Source: Eubacterium sp. (lineage in GTDB: Bacteria; Bacillota; Clostridia; Oscillospirales; Acutalibacteraceae). Taken from it: a stretch of DNA of 6,697 bases. The notes under the pieces were generated by a model. It searched no databases and was not told the DNA's origin. It saw only the letters and a program-made list of their open reading frames with translations. The stretch's first letter is position 1. Each line of letters begins with the position of its first letter. Location of the stretch: the NCBI GenBank assembly GCA_029054965.1, contig JAIDEF010000179.1, positions 1 through 6,697 of the forward strand, in the 5' to 3' direction. Shown piece after piece: positions 1 to 6,456 of this stretch. The position numbers were made by a program, and so were the translations under genes.

Positions 1-57
1 GGCTGCCATTAATGCGGCAAGTATAATTGCGGTTATTTTAACCCATTTCCTGTTCAT
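1..57 (-). CDS. 5' end of a secreted or membrane-anchored protein (partial)
   Basis: Only the first 19 codons are in the window; they read MNRKWVKITAIILAALMAA. A short positive N-terminus (Arg3, Lys4, Lys7) followed by a hydrophobic Ile/Ala/Leu stretch is the pattern of a signal peptide or an N-terminal membrane anchor, so the product is probably exported or membrane-tethered. The ATG lies 1 nt after the stop codon of the phospho-sugar mutase gene, with no strong Shine-Dalgarno of its own (the nearest GAGG is about 20 nt upstream, inside the previous gene). Translation is therefore probably coupled to the mutase and the two genes share one transcript. No family can be assigned from so little sequence. 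Confidence 0.6.
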   Translation of the reverse strand, partial: MNRKWVKITAIILAALMAA

Positions 58-58
58 T

Positions 59-1774
59 TTAATTCATAAGCGCATTTGCCTCAGCAATCAGCTTTTCGGC
101 AATTTCGCCTGCCTCCTCTTTATTCTTTCCGATTGCGGTGATATATGCTTTGATTTTCGGCTCTGTGCCTGACGGGCGGACAATAATTTTGTTGCCGTTC
201 ATTAATGTGTAGGCAAGCACATTTGATTTTGGCAGTTCAATTGTTTCAGTGCTTGAATCTGCAACATTTATTGATGTTGATGTTTTGTAGTCATCAACTC
301 TGATAACCTCATAGCCTGCAAAGTTGTTTGGTGCTGATTCTCTTAAGCTATTCATAATATCAGCCATTTTTTCCATACCGGCAGCACCCTCAAAGGTGTA
401 GCTTTCAACCACGTTGAAATAATAGCCGAATTCATCATAAAGGCTATCCATAACCTCTGCAAGGCTTTTGCCCTGCGATTTGTAGTAAGCTGCCATTTCA
501 CAGATAAGCATTGATGCAACCACAGCATCCTTATCCCTTGCATGTGTTCCTGCAAGGTAGCCGTAGCTTTCCTCAAAGCCCATAACAAAATCATTGGCTC
601 TGCCCTCAGACTCAAGCTGAGTAATAAGCTCACCTATATATTTGAAGCCTGTTAAAAGGTTTTTAAATGTGCAGTTGTATTTTTTAGCTATAACCTCTGC
701 AAGGTCGGTTGAAACAAAGGATTTAACAGCGACACTCTGCTCTGAAAGAGTACCCTTTTCAGCCTTTTGTGACAAAAGATAGTTGAGCATCATTGCACCA
801 ACCTCGTTACCGCTCATAAGCTTGTAGCCGCCATCACCGTCCTGTACGGCTATGCCTACACGGTCACAGTCAGGGTCGGTTGCTAAAAGCAGGTCAGGCT
901 GAATTTCCTCTGCCATTTTCAGTGCACATTTAAATGACTGCCTGATTTCAGGGTTCGGGAACGGGCAGGTCGGGAAATTGCCGTCAGGAAGCTCCTGCTC
1001 AGGCACAACATAAACATCCTTAACACCGATTCTGTCAAGTATTGCTCTTACAGGCTTGTTGCCTGTGCCGTTCAGCGGTGTGTAAATAACCTTAAGGTCT
1101 GATTCCTTTACAATGTCAGGATTAACGCACTGCTTCTGCACCTCATCAAGAAATGCATTAATAACGGTGTCACCCATATATTCAATAATTCCGTCAGCTA
1201 CAGCCTTGTCGAAATCCATTGATTTAATACCTGTAAAATAGTCTACCTTCTGAATAAATCCGTAGGTTTCATCAGCTTCTTCATCTGTCATCTGATATCC
1301 GTTTGAATTGTAGCATTTAAAGCCGTTATATTTAGCAGGGTTGTGTGATGCGGTAAGGATAATACCGCTTGATGTGTTGAAATATCTTATTGCAAAGGAA
1401 AGGCAGGGCGTAGGCTCAAGCTCCTCATAAATATAAACCTTAACACCATTTGCTGCCAGAACCTTAGCTGCCTCAATTGAAAAGTAGTCACTTTTGATTC
1501 TTGAATCATAACCGATAGCAACAGACGGATTTTCAAAATGCTTATTAAGAAAATCAGCAAGTCCCTGTGTGGCACGGCATACGGTGTAGTAATTCATTCT
1601 GTTGGTGCCTGCACCGATAACTCCGCGAAGTCCTGCGGTTCCGAATTCAAGGTCACGATAAAATCTGTCAAGAATTTCATCTTCATTGTTCTCGACTGCT
1701 TTCAACTCTTCGGTTAAGTCGGGATCGGCAACAGCCTTCTCAAGCCATAGTCTGTATTGTGCATTAATATCCAT
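59..1774 (-). CDS. pgcA: Phospho-sugar mutase (phosphoglucomutase/phosphomannomutase, PgcA-like)
   Basis: A 571-residue cytoplasmic alpha-D-phosphohexomutase. It would interconvert glucose-1-phosphate and glucose-6-phosphate, and possibly mannose phosphates, through a phosphoserine intermediate, linking glycolysis to glycogen and cell-envelope sugar nucleotides. All four family signatures are present: FGTAGLRG at residues 44-51; the catalytic serine loop TASHNP at 141-146 (Ser143); the metal-binding loop DPDCDR at 300-305; the sugar-specificity loop GFEESYGY at 399-406; and the phosphate-binding loop RPSGTEPK at 533-540. Length matches Firmicute PgcA-type enzymes (about 570-580 residues). The ATG at 1774 has an AAGGA ribosome-binding site 9 nt upstream, at 1784-1788. 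Family assignment is secure; glucose versus mannose preference cannot be read from sequence, so the symbol is by analogy with Bacillus PgcA. Confidence 0.93.
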   Translation of the reverse strand: MDINAQYRLWLEKAVADPDLTEELKAVENNEDEILDRFYRDLEFGTAGLRGVIGAGTNRMNYYTVCRATQGLADFLNKHFENPSVAIGYDSRIKSDYFSIEAAKVLAANGVKVYIYEELEPTPCLSFAIRYFNTSSGIILTASHNPAKYNGFKCYNSNGYQMTDEEADETYGFIQKVDYFTGIKSMDFDKAVADGIIEYMGDTVINAFLDEVQKQCVNPDIVKESDLKVIYTPLNGTGNKPVRAILDRIGVKDVYVVPEQELPDGNFPTCPFPNPEIRQSFKCALKMAEEIQPDLLLATDPDCDRVGIAVQDGDGGYKLMSGNEVGAMMLNYLLSQKAEKGTLSEQSVAVKSFVSTDLAEVIAKKYNCTFKNLLTGFKYIGELITQLESEGRANDFVMGFEESYGYLAGTHARDKDAVVASMLICEMAAYYKSQGKSLAEVMDSLYDEFGYYFNVVESYTFEGAAGMEKMADIMNSLRESAPNNFAGYEVIRVDDYKTSTSINVADSSTETIELPKSNVLAYTLMNGNKIIVRPSGTEPKIKAYITAIGKNKEEAGEIAEKLIAEANALMN

Positions 1775-1805
1775 ATGAACACATCCTTAATATATTATTA
1801 TCTAT

Positions 1806-1834
1806 ATTCTAAACCTATTAAAATATATTGTCAA
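1806..1834 (-). promoter_or_regulatory. Sigma-A-type promoter for the phospho-sugar mutase
   Basis: Read on the minus strand, a perfect TTGACA (1834-1829) and a TAGAAT -10 box (1811-1806, 5 of 6 matches) are separated by exactly 17 nt. Transcription would begin near position 1799, giving a leader of about 25 nt that contains the AAGGA ribosome-binding site. Its -35 box shares bases 1829-1833 with the opposing comM promoter. Confidence 0.75.
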
Positions 1835-1856
1835 TAATTACAATTGCTGATATAAT
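1828..1856 (+). promoter_or_regulatory. Promoter for the comM-LUD operon
   Basis: TTGTCA (1828-1833, 5 of 6 matches to TTGACA) and a perfect TATAAT (1851-1856) lie 17 nt apart, with an extended -10 TG at 1848-1849. The expected start site is near 1862-1864, only 8-10 nt before the comM ATG, so the Shine-Dalgarno GGTGA (1863-1867) would sit at the very 5' end of the mRNA. Confidence 0.75.
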
Positions 1857-1871
1857 AAATTTGGTGATTTT

Positions 1872-3404
1872 ATGTATGCAAAAGTAAAAAGCCTGGGGGT
1901 TTTCGGTCTTGATGCCTTCGGGGTAACAGTAGAATGTGATATAAGCAACGGTCTGCCAAGATTTGATTTGGTGGGATTGCCTGATGCTGTTGTTAAGGAA
2001 AGCAGGGAGAGAGTGAGAGCCTCTGTCAAGAACTGTCATCTCGACTTTCCTGTTTCAAGAATTACTGTTAATATTGCACCTGCTGATATAAAAAAAGAGG
2101 GCTCAGTTTATGACCTTCCTGTATTTATTGCAATACTTAAGGCAAGCGGACAGCTAAAGGGAGATACCGATGGGTTTGCCTTTGTTGGCGAGCTGTCGCT
2201 TGATGGTGAAATCCGCAGAGTCAATGGTATTCTTCCTATGCTGATAAAAGCACGGGACAGTGGTGCACAGGCAGTATTTATACCTGCGGAGAATGAGCTT
2301 GAGGGCAGTGTTCTTGATGGTATTGAGGTTTTGCCTGTTAAAAATATTTTTGAGGTAATTAAGCATATAGCAGGTGTGGAAAAAATTACACCCTGCTATA
2401 GCAGTGAATTCAGTCAGGATAAAACGGCATATTCAATTGATTTTTCAGATGTAAAGGGTCAGCATGAGGCAAAGAGAGCTCTTGAAATTTCGGCAGCAGG
2501 AGGACATAACTGCCTGATGATTGGTCCTCCCGGTGCGGGAAAGTCAATGCTGGCAAAACGATTGCCTACTATTCTGCCTGATATGAGCTTTGAAGAAAAG
2601 CTTGAAACCACAAAGATTTATTCAATTGCAGGCAGAATACCAAAGGGTACTGCTTTGATTAATGAACGTCCTTTCAGAGCACCTCACTATACAGTTTCTG
2701 CGCAGGCATTAACAGGGGGCGGTACTGCAATTAAGCCCGGTGAAATAAGCCTTGCACACAATGGTGTTTTATTTATGGACGAGTTTCCTGAGTTTGATCG
2801 CAGAGCAAAGGAAAGCCTGCGTCAGCCTATAGAAGATGGAATTGTAAATATTGCCCGTACAAGCGGTTCGGTAACATATCCGTCAAATATTATGATGCTT
2901 TGTGCAATGAATCCCTGCCCTTGCGGTTTTTTTGGTCATCCAACAAAGGAATGTAAGTGTACACCTGCGGCTAAGAAACGGTATCTTGATAAAATTTCAG
3001 GTCCTATTCTTGACAGAATTGATATTCATATCGAGGTTACGCCTGTCCTGTATGACCAGCTTTCCGATAAAGCTAAGGGAGAAAGCTCTGCCGTAATCAA
3101 GGAGCGTGTTGATAAAGCACGTGCAGTTCAGCGTGAAAGATTTAAGGGAACTGATGTTACATGTAATGCTAAAATGACACCGCAGATGACAAAGGCGTTT
3201 TGCGTGCTCAGTGATGAAGCAAATAATCTTTTGAAAATCAGCTTTGAAAAATTGGGTATGTCTGCAAGGGCATATGATAAAATACTGAGGATTTCAAGAA
3301 CAATAGCTGATTTGGATAACAGTAAAAATATTGAACTTAATCATATTGCCGAGGCTTTGCAGTACAGAAGCCTTGACAGAAAATATTGGAGTATGGAGGA
3401 ATGA
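1872..3404 (+). CDS. comM: YifB/ComM family Mg-chelatase-like AAA+ ATPase
   Basis: A 510-residue cytoplasmic ATPase. Its N-terminal half (about 1-170) is the ChlI/Lon-protease-like fold typical of YifB proteins. The central AAA+ module carries Walker A GPPGAGKS at 218-225 and Walker B VLFMDE at 299-304. A family-typical cysteine cluster follows (Cys349, 351, 361, 363 around NPCPCG), then SGPILDRIDIH at 376-386 and a C-terminal Mg-chelatase-like helical domain with SARAYDKILRISR from 464. Length is normal for the family. ComM of naturally transformable gamma-proteobacteria is a hexameric helicase that drives branch migration of incoming DNA; the role of Firmicute homologues is less clear, so a DNA-recombination function here is inference. 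ATG 1872 has GGTGA 4 nt upstream. It is followed almost without gap by the LUD-domain gene. Confidence 0.93.
   Translation: MYAKVKSLGVFGLDAFGVTVECDISNGLPRFDLVGLPDAVVKESRERVRASVKNCHLDFPVSRITVNIAPADIKKEGSVYDLPVFIAILKASGQLKGDTDGFAFVGELSLDGEIRRVNGILPMLIKARDSGAQAVFIPAENELEGSVLDGIEVLPVKNIFEVIKHIAGVEKITPCYSSEFSQDKTAYSIDFSDVKGQHEAKRALEISAAGGHNCLMIGPPGAGKSMLAKRLPTILPDMSFEEKLETTKIYSIAGRIPKGTALINERPFRAPHYTVSAQALTGGGTAIKPGEISLAHNGVLFMDEFPEFDRRAKESLRQPIEDGIVNIARTSGSVTYPSNIMMLCAMNPCPCGFFGHPTKECKCTPAAKKRYLDKISGPILDRIDIHIEVTPVLYDQLSDKAKGESSAVIKERVDKARAVQRERFKGTDVTCNAKMTPQMTKAFCVLSDEANNLLKISFEKLGMSARAYDKILRISRTIADLDNSKNIELNHIAEALQYRSLDRKYWSMEE
3395..3399 (+). promoter_or_regulatory. Ribosome-binding site deciding the LUD gene start
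   Basis: GGAGG lies inside the last codons of comM. It is 7 nt before a GTG at 3407, which is ideal, but only 1 nt before the in-frame ATG at 3401, which is too close. This favours GTG 3407. The ATG at 3401 forms an ATGA overlap with the comM stop and has a weaker GGAG (3388-3391) 9 nt upstream, so it remains possible. Confidence 0.55.
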
Positions 3405-3406
3405 TT

Positions 3407-4045
3407 GTGAATATTAAAAAGACTATGGCAAATTTAGAAAAAAATAATATGAAGCCGTATTTTGTTGAAACAAAGGAGGAGGTTGTTCCTCTTATTAAAA
3501 CGCTTATTGCAGATGGCGAAAGCGTGTCACACGGCGGGTCGGAAACTCTTAAAGAAATCGGCGCAATTGATATGATTAAAACAGGTAACTACGACTATAT
3601 TGACAGGTCAGGCTTAGAGGGCGAGGAGCTGAGACAGTCATATATCCGTGCCTTTGGATGCGATACATATCTTACCTCAGTAAACGCTGTTACTGAGAAC
3701 GGAGAGCTTTACAACGTTGACGGCAATTCAAACCGTGTTGCCTGCATTGTTTACGGACCAAGACAGGTTATTGCCGTTGTAGGTATTAACAAGCTTGTGG
3801 AGGATATAAACGAAGCTGTTACCAGAGTTAAAACGACCGCAGCACCGCCAAATACAAAAAGACTTGACTGCAAAACACCTTGTGCAGTTACAGGAAAATG
3901 CATAAGTCTTAATAAGGAAAATTCGCTGATTTGCGATGGCTGTGAAAGTCAGCAGAGAATTTGCTGTAATTACGTTGTTTCAGCAAAACAGCGCCATAAA
4001 GACAGGATAAAGGTCATTATTGTTAATGAGAGTTTAGGGTATTAA
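3407..4045 (+). CDS. LUD-domain (LutC/DUF162-like) protein with cysteine-rich C-terminus
   Basis: 212 residues from GTG 3407. The body matches the LUD fold seen in LutC/YkgG: an early N-terminal helix, the glycine loop HGGSETLKEIG at 42-52, and the conserved block NVDGNSNRV through VYGPRQVIAVVGINKL at 103-130. LutC belongs to a three-part L-lactate oxidation complex in Bacillus, but no LutA or LutB partner is visible here, so a lactate role should not be assumed. The last third carries Cys155, 159, 165, 176, 179, 186 and 187, which could bind a metal or Fe-S cluster; that is inference. The gene begins 2 nt after comM ends and is probably translated from the same mRNA. An ATG at 3401 and a TTG at 3386 are alternative in-frame starts. 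No hairpin terminator follows it before the next gene. Confidence 0.85.
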   Translation: MNIKKTMANLEKNNMKPYFVETKEEVVPLIKTLIADGESVSHGGSETLKEIGAIDMIKTGNYDYIDRSGLEGEELRQSYIRAFGCDTYLTSVNAVTENGELYNVDGNSNRVACIVYGPRQVIAVVGINKLVEDINEAVTRVKTTAAPPNTKRLDCKTPCAVTGKCISLNKENSLICDGCESQQRICCNYVVSAKQRHKDRIKVIIVNESLGY

Positions 4046-4075
4046 TTTAAGAAGAACATACTTTATATGAAATTT

Positions 4076-4084
4076 TGATATCAT
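4076..4084 (+). promoter_or_regulatory. Possible extended -10 promoter for the S51-like gene
   Basis: TGA followed by TATCAT (4079-4084, 5 of 6 matches to TATAAT) has the extended -10 form and would start transcription near 4091, just before the ribosome-binding site. No good -35 box sits 16-18 nt upstream, so this is tentative; read-through from comM-LUD is an alternative because no terminator separates them. Confidence 0.35.
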
Positions 4085-4095
4085 ACGACATTCAT

Positions 4096-4102
4096 AGAGG
4101 TG
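4096..4102 (+). promoter_or_regulatory. Ribosome-binding site deciding the S51-like gene start
   Basis: AGAGGTG lies 5 nt before ATG 4108 and sets that codon as the start rather than the in-frame TTG at 4075, which has no comparable site. Confidence 0.7.
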
Positions 4103-4107
4103 ATATT

Positions 4108-4776
4108 ATGATTAATATTTTGCTTGAGGGTTATGAAATAAGTGAACCTTATTTATATAATGAATTGAAAAACTATATAAAGCCTGATTATTCAGTAGCA
4201 ATTATTGCATTTTCTTTTATGGACAGCACAACTAAGTGTTTATCGGACTGGAATAAATTGTATAGCAAGAAAAGAGGAAAGTATTACAATGGAATTGTAA
4301 AAGGGCTTACTGCTTACGGAATTTCAAAAAGTAATATATCATTTGTTAATTATTTTTCTGACACAAAAGAAATTGCAGAACAAAAAATTCAAAGTGCTGA
4401 TATAGTGTATTTTACCGGCGGATTACCTGACAGAATGATGGATAGAATTAATGAATTTAACTTATATGATACTTTGTTAAATCATAACGGAATTATTATG
4501 GGTTACAGTGCAGGAGCAGTTATTCAGCTTGCAGAATATCATTTATCACCGGATGAGAAATACAAAGAGTTTTCATATTATAAAGGTATTCCATATCTGA
4601 ATAATTTTTATTTGGAAGTCCATTATGAGAATACAGAAACACAAAATGCCGCCATAAAAAAAGTAATAAAAGAACGTGGCAAGACTGTGTATGCTACATC
4701 ACTTGGAAAAGGTGCACTAATTGTGCATAATGGAAAAATAAAATTGCTTGGAGATGTTCGTTGTTTTAATAACTGA
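4108..4776 (+). CDS. Peptidase S51 / dipeptidase E-like protein
   Basis: 222 residues, cytoplasmic, with no signal peptide. The class I glutamine-amidotransferase-like fold of family S51 (PepE, cyanophycinase) is indicated by an N-terminal Rossmann-like beta strand, a YFTGGLPDRM loop at 101-110, and the nucleophile elbow GYSAGA at 132-137 (Ser134). His172 in LEVHYEN is spaced from Ser134 (38 residues) like the Ser-His pair of PepE. The third, acidic residue of S51 enzymes usually falls in a motif like G-I-D-E-G-T-A-L; here the matching stretch reads SLGKGAL (198-204), with lysine in place of glutamate. It may be a divergent peptidase or a non-peptidase relative; the substrate is unknown. Base composition is clearly AT-richer than in neighbouring genes (20-37% GC in three 60-nt lines counted), suggesting acquisition by transfer. 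Confidence 0.8.
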   Translation: MINILLEGYEISEPYLYNELKNYIKPDYSVAIIAFSFMDSTTKCLSDWNKLYSKKRGKYYNGIVKGLTAYGISKSNISFVNYFSDTKEIAEQKIQSADIVYFTGGLPDRMMDRINEFNLYDTLLNHNGIIMGYSAGAVIQLAEYHLSPDEKYKEFSYYKGIPYLNNFYLEVHYENTETQNAAIKKVIKERGKTVYATSLGKGALIVHNGKIKLLGDVRCFNN

Positions 4777-4819
4777 ATACAAGATTGAAACTTTTACCTT
4801 TTAATAATCAATAAAGAAT

Positions 4820-4847
4820 AACAGCCACTCAAAATTGAGTGGCTGTT
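4820..4847. terminator. Bidirectional intrinsic terminator
   Basis: Bases 4820-4832 pair perfectly with 4835-4847, a 13-bp stem around the core CAGCCACTC with a very tight loop. On the plus strand it is followed by GCTTTTGTT, and on the minus strand by ATTCTTTATT, so it can end the S51-like transcript (43 nt after its stop) and the convergent transcript ending at 4855. Confidence 0.88.
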
Positions 4848-4854
4848 GCTTTTG

Positions 4855-5181
4855 TTAAACGATTTTTTTGCCTTTTTTATATACCGCTAAAATCTGCGGG
4901 TCTTTTTCCGTCAAAATGTTTTTGTTGAGCACAATAAAATCAGCATGCTCACCCTCGGCAAGAACCTTGCAGTGTGCGTGGCTTATGTCATAATAGACTA
5001 TATCGTTAATAAGCGGAATGACATAGCCGCCTTTTAAATCAACAATCTTTGCATTGTCATAGCAGATAGGGGTGTTATATCCGACATAGGCGATTTTTTT
5101 TCCGCCTACAACCATTATTGAATATATTGTGTTGTCATCATTAAGGGAAATAAAGTTGCCGTTAGTATATACAGTATACAT
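4855..5181 (-). CDS. Barrel-less amidohydrolase-like small protein
   Basis: 108 residues. Residues 1-58 resemble the N-terminal beta-sandwich half of metal-dependent amidohydrolases of the YtcJ type: a TNGNFISL opening, a GGKKIAYVG strand-turn, and DLKGGYVIP at 48-56. Residues from about 74 resemble the C-terminal closing half: ADFIVLNKNIL at 80-90 and YKKGKKIV at the end. The several-hundred-residue TIM barrel that normally separates them is missing and only about 15 residues remain. The usual GFIDxHxH metal motif after the proline is not conserved (Val62 and Tyr64 occupy the His positions), although HAH occurs at 68-70. Hydrolase activity is therefore unlikely. The gene looks translated: GAGG (5191-5188) lies 6 nt before the ATG and overlaps the stop region of the flavodiiron gene, 9 nt upstream. 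Either a remnant made by internal deletion or a genuine small protein; function unknown. Confidence 0.72.
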   Translation of the reverse strand: MYTVYTNGNFISLNDDNTIYSIMVVGGKKIAYVGYNTPICYDNAKIVDLKGGYVIPLINDIVYYDISHAHCKVLAEGEHADFIVLNKNILTEKDPQILAVYKKGKKIV

Positions 5182-5190
5182 AATTTACCT

Positions 5191-6345
5191 CTATTTTATT
5201 ATATCAGCAAGCTCCTCAAGAGCAGTGATGTCAGTGTCCTTAACAGTAGTTTTAATGGTAACTGTTTTTTCAACAAGTGTAATATTTTTCATCTGTTCAA
5301 ATTCAGCCTTCATAGCTCTTACAGCACAAGGTGCCCATGAGCCGTTTTCAACAAGTGCAACACGTCTGTTCTGAAAAGCCTTGCTCTTTAAATGGTGTAA
5401 AAAGTCGCTCATAGGTGCAAATACACCTGCATCGTAGCTTGATGCCATACATAAGAGTGTGCTGTGACGGAATGCATCTTCAACACATTCTGCAATGTCA
5501 TCCCTTGAAAGGTCTGCAATTGCAACTCTCGGACAGCCCTTTGCCTCAAGTATTTCCTTCATTTTATGTGCGGCCTGAGCAGTATTGCCGTGAATTGATG
5601 CATATGCGATAAATACGCCCTCATCCTCAGGCTCGTAAGCTGACCAAAGATTATAAAGTCTTAATACCTCAGGGATTGTTTCTGTAAGTATAGGACCATG
5701 GAGCGGGCAGATTGTTTCAATTTCAAGACCGGCAGCCTTCTTTAATACAGCCTGTACTTTGTCACCGTATTTTCCCACGATATTAAAGTAATATCTTCTT
5801 GCTTCACAAGACCAACCCTCGTCAGCATCAATTGCACCGAATTTACCGAATGCATCTGCTGAGAAAAGAACCTTTTCACTGCTTTCGTATGAAAGCATAA
5901 CCTCAGGCCAGTGAACCATTGGTGCCATAATAAAGATTAGTGTATGGCTGCCAAGCTCAAGTGTGTCACCCTCATTTTTAGTAATTACCTTGTCCAAATT
6001 AATATCTGCAAACTGCGGCAGCATTCTTTTTGCGGCAGTTGAGCATATAATTTCAATTTCAGGGTACATATCAATTACAGCCTGAATATTGCCTGAGTGG
6101 TCAGGCTCAAGGTGCTGAATTACGAGATAGTCAGGTGTTTTGCCGTCTAATGCATTGCTGAGATTATCAAGCCACTGTGATTTAACGATTTTATCTGCAG
6201 TGTCCATAATAGCAATTTTTTCATCAATAATAACATATGAATTATATGCCATTCCGTTTGGTACAATATACTGACTTTCAAATAAATCAAGGTCATTCAC
6301 GCTTGCACCTATATATTTAATATTGTCTGATATTTTAATTTCCAT
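5191..6345 (-). CDS. fprA: Type-A flavodiiron protein (FprA-like O2/NO reductase)
   Basis: 384 residues, cytoplasmic. The N-terminal metallo-beta-lactamase-like domain holds a complete set of di-iron ligands: His78, Glu80, Asp82 and His83 in HLEPDHSGN, His145 in MVHWPEVM, Asp164 in FSADAFG, and His216 in LHGPIL. The C-terminal flavodoxin domain (about 243-384) begins with the FMN phosphate loop YASIHGNTAQAA. This two-domain layout and length define class A flavodiiron proteins, which reduce O2 to water and/or NO to N2O with electrons from rubredoxin, protecting anaerobes. No rubredoxin gene or fused rubredoxin domain is present in the window. An in-frame ATG at 6387 would add 14 residues, but the strong ribosome-binding site at 6357-6363 and family alignment favour ATG 6345. 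It is in one operon with the downstream small protein. O2 versus NO preference cannot be judged from sequence. Confidence 0.94.
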   Translation of the reverse strand: MEIKISDNIKYIGASVNDLDLFESQYIVPNGMAYNSYVIIDEKIAIMDTADKIVKSQWLDNLSNALDGKTPDYLVIQHLEPDHSGNIQAVIDMYPEIEIICSTAAKRMLPQFADINLDKVITKNEGDTLELGSHTLIFIMAPMVHWPEVMLSYESSEKVLFSADAFGKFGAIDADEGWSCEARRYYFNIVGKYGDKVQAVLKKAAGLEIETICPLHGPILTETIPEVLRLYNLWSAYEPEDEGVFIAYASIHGNTAQAAHKMKEILEAKGCPRVAIADLSRDDIAECVEDAFRHSTLLCMASSYDAGVFAPMSDFLHHLKSKAFQNRRVALVENGSWAPCAVRAMKAEFEQMKNITLVEKTVTIKTTVKDTDITALEELADIIK

Positions 6346-6356
6346 TGCAAATATAT

Positions 6357-6363
6357 CCTCCTT
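6357..6363 (-). promoter_or_regulatory. Ribosome-binding site of the flavodiiron gene
   Basis: AAGGAGG on the minus strand, the strongest Shine-Dalgarno in the window, lies 11 nt upstream of ATG 6345. It falls downstream of the alternative ATG at 6387 and so supports the shorter protein. Confidence 0.8.
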
Positions 6364-6404
6364 AAATTTCCAAGAACATATTAACACATTTAAAATTACT
6401 ATGC

Positions 6405-6436
6405 AATATAAATAATAATTGTTTATTTTTTGTCAA
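6405..6436 (-). promoter_or_regulatory. Possible promoter of the flavodiiron operon
   Basis: On the minus strand a perfect TTGACA (6436-6431) is followed by TATATT (6410-6405), but the spacing is 20 nt, longer than the usual 16-18. At 17-18 nt only weak boxes (ATTTAT, TTTATA) occur. The -35 is attractive; the exact -10 is uncertain. Confidence 0.4.
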
Positions 6437-6452
6437 ATAATAATTTTGGTGA
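6436..6452 (+). promoter_or_regulatory. Possible -10 box and short leader of the FTR-like gene
   Basis: AATAAT (6436-6441, 5 of 6 matches to TATAAT) is followed by the ribosome-binding site GGTGA (6448-6452), 4 nt before ATG 6457. This is the same arrangement as the comM promoter: 14 of 15 bases at 6439-6453 match 1854-1868. No convincing -35 box was found, so the -10 is proposed mainly by analogy. Confidence 0.3.
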
Positions 6453-6456
6453 TAAA

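Noticed and set aside
3386..3406. TTG at 3386 as the start of the LUD protein
   Set aside because: It would lie upstream of the GGAGG site and overlap comM by 19 nt; the N-terminus fits the family better from GTG 3407 (or ATG 3401).
4060..4085. Weak hairpin TATGA...TCATA after the LUD gene as a terminator
   Set aside because: A 5-bp AT-rich stem with no following T-run is not a credible terminator.
5129..5374. 81-codon open frame on the plus strand with hydrophobic residues
   Set aside because: It lies antisense to the end of the flavodiiron gene and the start of the small protein, has no ribosome-binding site of note, and is explained by the codon pattern of the real genes.
6346..6387. N-terminal extension of the flavodiiron protein from ATG 6387
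   Set aside because: The AAGGAGG site lies within this stretch and the 14 extra residues do not resemble the family N-terminus, so ATG 6345 is preferred.
6405..6420. PerR-box-like AT-rich sequence between the divergent redox genes
   Set aside because: Only about 8 of 14 positions match the Bacillus consensus TTATAATnATTATAA, which is expected by chance in sequence this AT-rich.
6411..6445. Ten-base direct repeat AATAATAATT at 6411-6420 and 6436-6445
   Set aside because: Simple AT-rich sequence in a promoter region; two copies 25 nt apart are not enough to call an operator.
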